DNA of 5,998 bases, taken from NCBI GenBank assembly GCA_003520105.1, contig DOVL01000131.1:1-5998 (forward strand), given 5' to 3'. The notes beneath the pieces are model-generated. The model did no database searches and was not told the DNA's origin. It saw only the letters and a list, made by a program, of their open reading frames with translations. The stretch's first letter is position 1. Every line of letters starts with the position of its first letter. Source of the stretch: Lachnospiraceae bacterium (GTDB lineage: Bacteria; Bacillota; Clostridia; Lachnospirales; Lachnospiraceae). Shown in pieces: positions 1-5,455 of the stretch. The position numbers and the translations under genes are program-made.

Positions 1-406
1 AGCGGTTCCTGATGATCGCCTTCCAGAAGCTTCTCATAAAGAGCATCGCAAAAGTATCGAAGATAGCGAAGAGACCGAATGTCACTCGCGAGTAATCCTC
101 CGTCGTATGGATAACAAAGAGGTAGATCAGAAGGATGATAAGCAGTTCCGCATTTAAAGTAAGCGTCTGCCTCAACTCCTTCAGGATACTCCTCCTCAGG
201 ATGCCGCTGTGCGCCGGCCTCGTAAATACAATAAACAGATAAGCAAGCACGAGAATAAGGCCGATGGTTCTGTAATCATCGCCCCTATCACCCTGTTCAC
301 GCGAGGATATCCACAAAAAGTAGGACAGCCAAAGCGTCGAAAATATGCATAAAAGATCAATAATAATAAAATCTATGTGTTTAGCACGAATACTGTTTCT
401 TTTCAT
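1..406 (-). CDS. Exopolysaccharide polyprenyl glycosylphosphotransferase (sugar transferase), N-terminal part
   Basis: This open frame of 135 codons starts at ATG 406 and leaves the window at base 1, so only the N-terminal membrane part is visible. Hydrophobic stretches lie at about residues 11-33, 48-62, 87-100 and 107-125, a four-helix pattern. Between them are the motifs KHIDFIIIDLLC near the start, SGILRRSILKE (67-77) and RSFWKAIIRNR (125-135). This arrangement is typical of the membrane domain of bacterial sugar transferases that load the first sugar phosphate onto undecaprenyl phosphate for capsule or exopolysaccharide synthesis. The catalytic C-terminal domain is outside the window, so the family call is by inference. 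The start is supported by AAAGGGAG at 412-419, five bases upstream. It has its own likely promoter (457-485), which separates it from the Rieske gene, and it fits the nearby dTDP-sugar gene rfbA. Confidence 0.72.
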   Translation of the reverse strand, partial: MKRNSIRAKHIDFIIIDLLCIFSTLWLSYFLWISSREQGDRGDDYRTIGLILVLAYLFIVFTRPAHSGILRRSILKELRQTLTLNAELLIILLIYLFVIHTTEDYSRVTFGLFAIFDTFAMLFMRSFWKAIIRNR

Positions 407-425
407 GATAACTCCCTTTGGGCCC

Positions 426-453
426 CCTAAAGACCATCGTTAAATGTCTTAGG
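426..453. repeat. Imperfect inverted repeat in the sugar-transferase leader
   Basis: The arms CCTAAAGAC (426-434) and GTCTTAGG (446-453) are complementary apart from one bulged A, with an 11-base loop. The repeat begins just downstream of the predicted -10 box and lies within the first part of the leader. It could be a transcription-factor operator or a hairpin in the 5' untranslated RNA. It has no T-tract, so it does not look like a terminator. Confidence 0.4.
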
Positions 454-456
454 TCA

Positions 457-485
457 ATTCTAACCTTTTTGGACGGATTGCGCAA
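457..485 (-). promoter_or_regulatory. Predicted sigma-A promoter for the sugar transferase gene
   Basis: On the minus strand a -35 box TTGCGC (480-485) is separated by exactly 17 bases from a -10 box TAGAAT (457-462). The -10 box matches consensus at five of six positions and the -35 box at three of six. Transcription would begin near 450, giving a leader of about 45 bases before the ATG at 406. The call rests on sequence pattern alone. Confidence 0.45.
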
Positions 486-524
486 CAGGATTATTCTGAA
501 AACAAGATGCATCCGCCTCAGCAG

Positions 525-1490
525 CTAACGCTCCTGCAGCTTATTCCGTTTCGATCGATACTGTATGATCGGCATGTCCGCCGCGACCAGATTCTCGCTC
601 ATACGCATCCCGGACTTCTTCGGCAGCTGCGTTTCCACAACACGCTTATCCTGCCGCTCCACGATCTTATTTGCCTTACTTCCGAGCTTCGCGATCAGCT
701 TGTCAATAGGTCTGCAACCCGTGATCCTGTTATAAAACCGCAATGAAATGATCGTGTGTTCATCATCCACCGGCACAAAATAAGCAAGGATCATGATCTT
801 GTCCGTCACATGATTCAACCATATATTCGGAAACTTAAACGTCAGATTCGTACTCTTAATCTCACATTCCTCCGCAGGTTTGGCGGTCTGACCATTATCC
901 ACCTCGTTGTTCGCGCTCGTCTGCAGAGTATTTTCATCCAGCCACACAACCTTCGGTCCGTTGGAAATAGTCTTGTTTCCGCACCCTATCGTAGTCCTGT
1001 GCACAAATGCAAGATGCGACACATCCAGCTGATTCTCTATTACACGCGAATAATGCACGCCCCAGGTATCATCCACCTGATCGTACGTGTATTTCGGATC
1101 AGTGACAACATCGAAAACATCCGGCTCGGTCGTCGGTTCAGCATCGCCGTACCAGATAAAGATGATCCCGCCGATCTCCCTGACCGGATACGCTTTCAGC
1201 TTAAATCTATCATAGTTCTCCGCAGCTGCCCTGCCGTCCGAAGGCACATAAACGCATTTACCCGTCGTGTCATACTCAATGCCGTGAAACGGGCACTGCA
1301 CATGACCATTCTTCACACAGCCCTTGGATAATGAAGCCCCGCGATGAGCGCAAAGATCGGCAACACAGGCAAGCGCGCCATCCGAAGTACGGAAAAGGAT
1401 GATGTTTTCGCCAAATCTTTTGACTGCAGTGATCTTGTTCTTCTTCACCTTGCGGGATGGTAAAACCGCGTACCATTGATTGTTGATCAT
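525..1490 (-). CDS. Rieske [2Fe-2S] non-heme iron oxygenase (ring-hydroxylating dioxygenase alpha-like)
   Basis: This is a complete 321-residue protein. The Rieske cluster motif C-x-H-x16-C-x2-H is perfect: C47, H49, C66 and H69. The mononuclear iron site follows, with NQLDVSHLAFVH giving N153, D156 and the iron ligands H159 and H164; D281 in RQDKRVVETQ is the likely carboxylate ligand. Length and motif order match single-component-type Rieske oxygenase alpha subunits (vanillate O-demethylase/phenylpropionate dioxygenase annotations), which take electrons from a reductase to hydroxylate or demethylate a substrate using O2. No reductase or ferredoxin gene is present here. The start at 1490 was chosen because AAAGGAGGG (1497-1505) lies six bases upstream; an in-frame ATG at 1547 would add 19 residues unlike the family's usual MINNQWY-type start. 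The substrate is unknown. The closest relatives I know of occur in strict anaerobes. Confidence 0.88.
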   Translation of the reverse strand: MINNQWYAVLPSRKVKKNKITAVKRFGENIILFRTSDGALACVADLCAHRGASLSKGCVKNGHVQCPFHGIEYDTTGKCVYVPSDGRAAAENYDRFKLKAYPVREIGGIIFIWYGDAEPTTEPDVFDVVTDPKYTYDQVDDTWGVHYSRVIENQLDVSHLAFVHRTTIGCGNKTISNGPKVVWLDENTLQTSANNEVDNGQTAKPAEECEIKSTNLTFKFPNIWLNHVTDKIMILAYFVPVDDEHTIISLRFYNRITGCRPIDKLIAKLGSKANKIVERQDKRVVETQLPKKSGMRMSENLVAADMPIIQYRSKRNKLQER

Positions 1491-1496
1491 TTCGTA

Positions 1497-1505
1497 CCCT
1501 CCTTT
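1497..1505 (-). promoter_or_regulatory. Ribosome binding site that fixes the Rieske gene start
   Basis: AAAGGAGGG on the minus strand is close to a perfect anti-Shine-Dalgarno match and lies six bases before the ATG at 1490. It favours that start over the upstream in-frame ATG at 1547. I found no convincing -35/-10 pair between here and the IS66 terminus at 1595, so the promoter of the Rieske gene remains unassigned. Confidence 0.7.
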
Positions 1506-1624
1506 GCGCAGATAATTCATCGTTATAAACAATATCCGTATCCCCATATATCACGTTTTCGTCATCTATGAAGCAGCCATCTGTATCAACAATAGTAAAC
1601 GTCAAAACATACGCCGGGCTGTTT

Positions 1625-1651
1625 AAAAACGCCACCTGATCAGTGGCGCTT
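1625..1651 (-). terminator. Intrinsic terminator of the IS66 transposase remnant
   Basis: The stem CGCCAC (1643-1648 on the plus strand as GTGGCG) pairs with GTGGCG (1630-1635), with a 7-base loop. It is extended by a G-T and two A-T pairs and followed on the minus strand by TTTTT. The loop contains the transposase stop codon (1640-1642). It could also end transcripts coming from ptuAB and so insulate the Rieske gene. Confidence 0.6.
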
Positions 1652-1720
1652 ATAACACTCCTCCGGCAGACCTGTTGACCAAGGCATCAGGTCATCCAAT
1701 GTTGGATATATTCTAAATTC
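1640..1720 (-). pseudogene. IS66 transposase (TnpC), C-terminal remnant
   Basis: Twenty-six codons followed by TGA read EFRIYPTLDDLMPWSTG and then LPEECYKRH. The block LDDLMPWS..LPEEC resembles the extreme C-terminus of IS66-family transposases, where an acidic-leucine stretch is followed by PW and LPxxC. An in-frame TGA (1721-1723) lies directly before it, and no further homology is visible upstream, so more than 90% of the roughly 500-residue protein is gone. The identification rests on this short motif and on the IS66-like terminus just downstream. It has no function of its own. Confidence 0.6.
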
Positions 1721-1797
1721 TCAAATAGACCAATAATACCTCATGTTTTTGATAGTAATAGCCTTTTTTTAAAAACAATTTCATGTTTTGAAGTTAT

Positions 1798-2388
1798 TCA
1801 ATCTTTTTCTGTTTCTTCCAACCATTTAAGAAACCAAAAGATAACGTCACTATGGGGCATATACTGTTCAGAATCGCTACAAAAACACAGTCTAATATTC
1901 TCCGCTGACATGCATAAAATAGTTTTATACACAGCCTTTCTTGCCATTCTCAATCCATATGAATTAAGGTTAAGCAACCCTATTGTATACTCATCACCAC
2001 ACATATACCCATCAGGGTCATATGAAAAGCAATTATCACAATCTTCATCTAACGGAGAAATAAACTTCTTTTCATCATACTCATTTCCCTTATGGTTACC
2101 ACATGTTGAAGTTGTATTGCATGAAGCCACAATGTTATAATAATCAAGACTACGATTACTCTTCGATCCATCACGCATGTGTCGAGGCTCAATATGCTCA
2201 TTATGTGAGTTATCTATGTTAATTTGCGAACAGCAATACGCGCACAAGCCCTTTTGTTCTTTTACTAAACTCTCCCTCAATGTGTGATAATAGGGCTTAA
2301 AAGAATCACTATCATAGTCTGCCTTTGGGTTCTTTTTAATATAATCAATCATAAAAACCGGCACATCATTCTTCCGGATATGAATCAT
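1798..2388 (-). CDS. ptuB: Septu anti-phage system HNH nuclease PtuB (TIGR02646-like)
   Basis: This 196-residue protein is an HNH endonuclease. It opens with an IRKNDVPVFMIDYI segment, followed by LRESLVKEQKGLCAYCCSQI, with zinc-type cysteines C49 and C52. The core HNH histidine H65 lies in HNEHIEP. LDYYNIVASCN and CGNHKGNEYD then supply N85, C90, C96 and H99. This order (EQxGLCAYC, HxEHxxP, LDYxNxxxSC, CGNxKG) is that of the TIGR02646/PtuB family, whose members pair with an ABC-type ATPase in Septu and in some retron systems and cleave nucleic acid on infection. Its ATG overlaps the stop of ptuA (ATGA at 2388-2385), showing translational coupling; AAAGGG at 2397-2402 sits eight bases upstream. 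The length is normal for PtuB. No clear terminator follows, only an A/T-rich weak stem near 1770-1795. Confidence 0.85.
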   Translation of the reverse strand: MIHIRKNDVPVFMIDYIKKNPKADYDSDSFKPYYHTLRESLVKEQKGLCAYCCSQINIDNSHNEHIEPRHMRDGSKSNRSLDYYNIVASCNTTSTCGNHKGNEYDEKKFISPLDEDCDNCFSYDPDGYMCGDEYTIGLLNLNSYGLRMARKAVYKTILCMSAENIRLCFCSDSEQYMPHSDVIFWFLKWLEETEKD

Positions 2389-3653
2389 TCGCTCATCCCT
2401 TTCTTTTTCATAAGTAGTTTTGCCGCAATAACATCCTCATTATTATTATTTGTTAGTTCAATCAACCTTTCCAATTTATTTACGGCATTCTCCTCATCAT
2501 TTGAATTGATTGCTTTATACATCGAACGAATAAGCTCTTCTGTTTTCTTGTTCCTTGATTTTGTTCCCATAAAAGATTCCAGTATGTAGTTGGTATCATA
2601 CCCATCCAGTCTTCTGAAATCGTTGATAGTCGTTCCCTTTCCATCGTTTTCCATAAAGAAAATATTATATGAATCATCAACTTCACTAAGAACTATTGGT
2701 GAATGTGTTGTAATAATGAACTGAACATTTGGGAATGTACTTCGTAATACACCGAGTATCATCCTCTGCCATGATGGATGCATGTGCAATTCTATCTCGT
2801 CTATCAGAACCACACCTTCACCCAATAATGGATTTTGAAGATTTGGATTAGCCAATGAAAGTCTTTTAGCAAGATCACCAAATAATGCCAGCGCACATTT
2901 CTCTCCATCTGATAATTGAGAAACATTCAGATTCATACCTTCTTTTTCAACAACCATTGCCAAACGTGGTTTTCTGGTGATGTGAATGTTTCTAAACTCA
3001 GGAAGCATAGCCATAATTGCTAACCTTACCGCTGCTAATGAATGATCTTCATAATCAAAATCTTTATTCTGCACTTTAACAGCATTTTCTGAGTCCTCCT
3101 GATTACGATACCATTCAAAGAACGTTCGAAAATCAATTCTGTTTTCAATTGCTTTTTCATATGCCGAATAAACATCAAACTCATGATGAGTTCTAATACG
3201 AAGCGGAATATCCAGAACCAGTCTATTTGTTCCATAGTTCACAAATATTGGTATGCTCTCCTGCTTTTCATCATTCAAATATGACTCTTGAATGGACGCT
3301 GCAATAATGTCAAGATTTTCCTTAGTATGTGTTCGTTTGCCCGTTCTTCTTTCCATTCCACGTTCATAGATTACAGAGCTCTTCTCTCCTGTATTAACGA
3401 GGAAATCGCCCTGAATTTTAGCAAATGGCTTTCCGTAGCGAATGTCATTCAATTCAATATTATATTGTTGACGTAATTCTTTTCTATTGACAACTTTGTT
3501 TATTATACTGGCATAAAGAAGATTAATCCCTCTTAGAACAGATGTTTTTCCAGCTCCATTAACTCCAAAAAAGACAGCACTCTTTCCACCCAGATCAATA
3601 TTGACATTTGATAACCCCCTAAAACCGGTTATGTTAAGCCTGTTTAACTTCAC
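2385..3653 (-). CDS. ptuA: Septu anti-phage system ATPase PtuA (ABC/SMC-type AAA ATPase)
   Basis: The encoded protein has 422 residues if started at GTG 3653. Residue numbers here count from the in-frame GTG at 3662; subtract three for the preferred start. After LNITGFRGL there is a Walker A GVNGAGKT (33-40), then a helical insert with a charged region (about 100-210). The ABC signature QLSDGE is at 249-254, Walker B VVLIDEIELHMHP at 284-296 with catalytic E289, and the switch histidine H320 lies in TTHSP. This is the OLD/RecF-like ATPase layout of PtuA, which forms the oligomeric sensor that binds PtuB and controls its nuclease. Coupling to an HNH gene by ATGA makes Septu the best reading; a generic AAA-HNH pair is the alternative. 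GTG 3653 is favoured because AAAGGG lies eight bases upstream, against one base for GTG 3662. The gene is clearly AT-rich compared with its flanks. Confidence 0.85.
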   Translation of the reverse strand: MKLNRLNITGFRGLSNVNIDLGGKSAVFFGVNGAGKTSVLRGINLLYASIINKVVNRKELRQQYNIELNDIRYGKPFAKIQGDFLVNTGEKSSVIYERGMERRTGKRTHTKENLDIIAASIQESYLNDEKQESIPIFVNYGTNRLVLDIPLRIRTHHEFDVYSAYEKAIENRIDFRTFFEWYRNQEDSENAVKVQNKDFDYEDHSLAAVRLAIMAMLPEFRNIHITRKPRLAMVVEKEGMNLNVSQLSDGEKCALALFGDLAKRLSLANPNLQNPLLGEGVVLIDEIELHMHPSWQRMILGVLRSTFPNVQFIITTHSPIVLSEVDDSYNIFFMENDGKGTTINDFRRLDGYDTNYILESFMGTKSRNKKTEELIRSMYKAINSNDEENAVNKLERLIELTNNNNEDVIAAKLLMKKKGMSE

Positions 3654-3719
3654 TCTACACACCCTTTCTGCTTCGATAATTTACTAATCGCGCAAATTCA
3701 ATTTTATATTTCCAATAAA

Positions 3720-3748
3720 ATTATACCACGCTCTGTGTCGAAATTAAA
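3720..3748 (-). promoter_or_regulatory. Extended -10 promoter of the ptuAB operon
   Basis: The minus strand shows TGGTATAAT: a perfect TATAAT (3720-3725) preceded by the TG of an extended -10 element. A weak -35 TTTAAT (3743-3748) is placed 17 bases upstream. Transcription would begin near 3713, about 60 bases ahead of the GTG at 3653. The promoter lies between the rfbA terminator and ptuA, so the Septu operon should be expressed independently of the sugar genes. Confidence 0.65.
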
Positions 3749-3778
3749 TAATCTAATACCATAAAGATCCTAAAATCC

Positions 3779-3816
3779 AAAAAAAATAATGCTCCGGTCA
3801 TCGACCGGAGTATTAT
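3779..3816 (-). terminator. Strong intrinsic terminator downstream of rfbA
   Basis: CTCCGGTC (3792-3799) and GACCGGAG (3803-3810) form a perfect 8-bp GC-rich stem with a 3-base loop. A wobble pair and five A-T pairs extend it on both sides to about 14 bp. On the minus strand it is followed by eight T (3786-3779). It ends transcripts from the rfbA side and isolates ptuA. The flanking A/T-rich arms could allow weaker termination on the plus strand as well. Confidence 0.85.
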
Positions 3817-3965
3817 AATTATGGTTTTTTCATATAATATCAACAACGGCACCAAAAGTCTTACAGAGGAATAATCTTTACGGCAAATCCGTTGCTGATA
3901 CTAAGTATGTATTCATTATTAAGTTGAACAATTTCTTAAAAATCAATTATGTTTGACTTAGGATA
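3817..3965. other. Non-coding stretch between the rfbA stop and its terminator
   Basis: This 149-base AT-rich stretch holds no gene that I can support. On the minus strand an open run of 24 codons (3935-3864) reads EIVQLNNEYILSISNGFAVK and then IIPL before a stop. It is protein-like in composition but has a TAA directly before it and no start codon or ribosome binding site. It may be the eroded tail of a lost gene. The distance from the rfbA stop to the terminator is unusually long for a bacterial 3' end. Confidence 0.35.
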
Positions 3966-4634
3966 TCAGTACTTCACCCTTCCCTCAGCAACAGCCTTCA
4001 GGTGCTCGCCATAAGGACTCTTACCGTAAGCCTTGGCAGCCTCCATAAGCTTGTCCTTGCCCACGAAACCATTGATGAAAGCTATCTCTTCCGGAGCGGA
4101 GATAGTGATTCCCTGGCGAGTCTGGATCATCTTCACGAACTCCGCAGCCTGAAGCAGACTCTGTACCGTACCGGTATCCAGCCATGCGAAGCCACGTCCG
4201 AGGAGCTGCACATCAAGCAGACCATCATCAAGATACATCTCGTTAAGAGTAGTTATCTCGTACTCTCCTCTGGCACTCGGTTTAACCTGTTTAGCCCTCT
4301 CAGAAACACCTGCAGGGTAAAAATACAGTCCTGTTACAGCATAATTACTCTTCGGTTCTTCCGGCTTCTCCTCTATGCTGAGTGCTCTTCCGCTCTCATC
4401 AAACTCAACAACTCCGAATCTCTCCGGATCCGGAACATAGTAACCAAATACAGTAGCTCTACCGTCCTCTTCTGCATCCTTAACAGCAGCCTTGAGAAGA
4501 GTTCTGAAGCCATTTCCATAGAAGATGTTATCGCCAAGGATCATCGCGCCGGCTTCGCCTGCAAGGAACTCCTCGCCGAGGATGAAAGCCTGAGCAAGTC
4601 CATCCGGACTCGGCTGAACCTTGTATCTTAACTT
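3966..4634 (-). pseudogene. rfbA: rfbA, glucose-1-phosphate thymidylyltransferase, 5'-truncated
   Basis: About 222 residues of RfbA remain, beginning [20 protein letters not shown]. RfbA joins glucose 1-phosphate and dTTP to make dTDP-glucose, the first step to dTDP-rhamnose and related surface sugars. Conserved blocks are intact: LGDNIFYG with its metal-binding aspartate, [40 protein letters not shown] and WLDTGT, through to the natural C-terminus. The normal protein has about 290-300 residues, so some 75-80 N-terminal residues are missing. These include the GGxGTRL nucleotide loop and the KQLLPIYDKPM catalytic segment. The remaining frame runs back only to the stop codon of the neighbouring P-loop gene (4662-4664). 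A 192-residue frame could start at ATG 4544 but would be inactive. The cut coincides with the end of the inserted element. Confidence 0.85.
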
Positions 4635-4661
4635 CCGATGTTTTTGACACTCAATGAGTCT

Positions 4662-5210
4662 TCATATGTCCATCAGGTCGTATTCTGATATGATTCTGTC
4701 TACCACTTTCTCCGGTGGCTCGTTGTTGATAAATATCCGATTCTGTACTCTGAGTTCGGTATATATTTTACCGTACCATTCAAGATCCGCCCGAATGTCT
4801 TTCAGATAATAATCCTTATGTTCGTTTTTATACTGATCATCACTGTAGACATTATCTTTTTCGTCGCTGAACACCAGTCTGGAAAAGATATTCTCCGGAG
4901 TATCATACAATTCAATAGACAGTATATCCTCGGAGATGATTCTTGTTCGGAAGTTGTCCGTATAAGATATCGGAGTAACTGCTAAAACGAAATCCTTTGC
5001 TCCTGAACGAAGGATTTCCTTAATAATCCGGCCCCGCCTTTGGTCCCGCCATCGTAAATCAGCAGTATTAACGAACTCTTCAAGGCTTATCCCCAGACGA
5101 TCCCTCACTTCATCGTCGAGATCATAGAACGCAATACCTAGTTGATCAGCCAACAGCTTTCCGGTCGTGCTCTTTCCAACATTTGATACGCCAAACAGAA
5201 GGATTCTCAT
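4662..5210 (-). CDS. Shikimate-kinase-like P-loop protein, likely transposon passenger
   Basis: This 182-residue protein begins with a short beta strand and a Walker A GVSNVGKST (7-15). FYDLDDEV (28-35) resembles the FxDxDxxIE element of shikimate and gluconate kinases, and ISLEEFV (41-47) sits where those enzymes carry their SIxEIF segment. The expected glycine triplet of the shikimate site is replaced by FVLAVTPISY (74-83), so true AroK activity is doubtful. The C-terminal half is charged, with a KDIRADLEWYGKIYTELR helix (138-154) comparable to the RxxLY helix of kinases. The substrate is unknown. The ATG overlaps the stop of the coiled-coil gene (ATGA, 5210-5207), and AAAAGGAGA (5219-5227) precedes it by eight bases. 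It ends 27 bases from truncated rfbA, so it must travel with the insertion element. It may be a small-molecule or nucleic-acid kinase, or a regulatory ATPase. Confidence 0.65.
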   Translation of the reverse strand: MRILLFGVSNVGKSTTGKLLADQLGIAFYDLDDEVRDRLGISLEEFVNTADLRWRDQRRGRIIKEILRSGAKDFVLAVTPISYTDNFRTRIISEDILSIELYDTPENIFSRLVFSDEKDNVYSDDQYKNEHKDYYLKDIRADLEWYGKIYTELRVQNRIFINNEPPEKVVDRIISEYDLMDI

Positions 5211-5440
5211 TCTTCAGTCTCTCCTTTTATAAACGCCATAATCTCCGTATAAGAATGCTCACTTTTCAGAACTGCCTCCATCAGTTCATCCTTCCGCATC
5301 TCATTGCGGAGTTTGATCAGATCGGCCAGTACTTCTTTTTCCGCTTCGTACTTCGCCTTTGCCTTCTCAAGGACTGCCTTCTGCTGTTCGATCTTCGCAT
5401 CCATTGTATCTGTATTTACCTTGCGTCTTCCGCGTGCCAT
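5207..5440 (-). CDS. Small basic coiled-coil protein accompanying the transposase
   Basis: This 77-residue protein has a basic N-terminus (MARGRRKV), then a long heptad-like helix from about residue 13 to 50 rich in K, E, A and L. A second helical part, KDELMEAVLKSEHSYTEIMA, follows with an acidic tail. It has no cysteines, signal peptide or membrane segment. I do not recognise a characterised family; small coiled-coil proteins with a similar build occur next to mobile elements in Clostridia (for example DUF4315-like proteins). AGGAGG (5450-5455) lies nine bases before the ATG and overlaps the transposase stop codon TAG (5454-5456), so translation is probably coupled to the transposase. It may act as a DNA-binding or transposase-partner protein; this is inference from size, charge and position. 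Confidence 0.6.
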   Translation of the reverse strand: MARGRRKVNTDTMDAKIEQQKAVLEKAKAKYEAEKEVLADLIKLRNEMRKDELMEAVLKSEHSYTEIMAFIKGETEE

Positions 5441-5449
5441 AGTGGTGAT

Positions 5450-5455
5450 CCTCCT
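5450..5455 (-). promoter_or_regulatory. Ribosome binding site overlapping the transposase stop codon
   Basis: AGGAGG on the minus strand shares bases with the transposase stop TAG (5454-5456) and sits nine bases before the ATG of the coiled-coil gene. A ribosome terminating on the transposase would be positioned to restart there, so expression of the passenger genes is likely tied to transposase translation. Confidence 0.65.

Larger units (their letters stand above)
1595..1722 (-). mobile_element. Degenerate right end of an IS66-family insertion sequence
   Basis: Reading on the minus strand, the fragment holds the last codons of an IS66-type transposase, a terminator-like hairpin, and then a GC-rich stretch ending in TTTTGACGTTTAC. 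Read outside-in on the plus strand, the terminus is GTAAACGTCAAAACATACG. IS66-family inverted repeats typically begin with GTAA. The left end and almost all of the element are missing: the transposase frame is closed by a stop at 1721-1723, and the DNA beyond it is AT-rich and unrelated. No partner inverted repeat or 8-bp target duplication can be seen. It is a dead remnant lying between the Septu operon and the Rieske gene. Confidence 0.6.

Noticed and set aside
756..1331. Long plus-strand open frame antisense to the Rieske gene
   Set aside because: It lies wholly inside a gene with perfect family motifs, has no recognisable domain and no good ribosome binding site.
1570..1606. Possible outward promoter from the IS66 end (TTGACG as -35) driving the Rieske gene
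   Set aside because: No acceptable -10 hexamer lies 16-18 bases downstream; the sequence there is AGATGG-like.
1276..1635. Minus-strand 119-codon frame starting in the IS66 end
   Set aside because: It starts at a GTG inside the terminator hairpin and then runs out of frame through the Rieske gene, so it is not a gene.
1741..1789. Direct repeat TCATGTTTT at 1741-1749 and 1781-1789
   Set aside because: Nine bases in very AT-rich DNA is within chance, and the copies flank nothing recognisable.
3880..3896. Small hairpin ACGG-CAAAT-CCGT
   Set aside because: A 4-bp stem without a T-tract is too weak to support a regulatory call.
3663..3965. Retron-type ncRNA or reverse transcriptase upstream of ptuA
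   Set aside because: No reverse transcriptase gene is present; the stretch holds only a promoter, an intrinsic terminator and A/T-rich DNA, so this is a plain two-gene Septu and not a retron.
4002..4631. Plus-strand open frame of about 209 codons opposite rfbA
   Set aside because: It is a shadow of the GC-structured rfbA codons; its translation has no family features.
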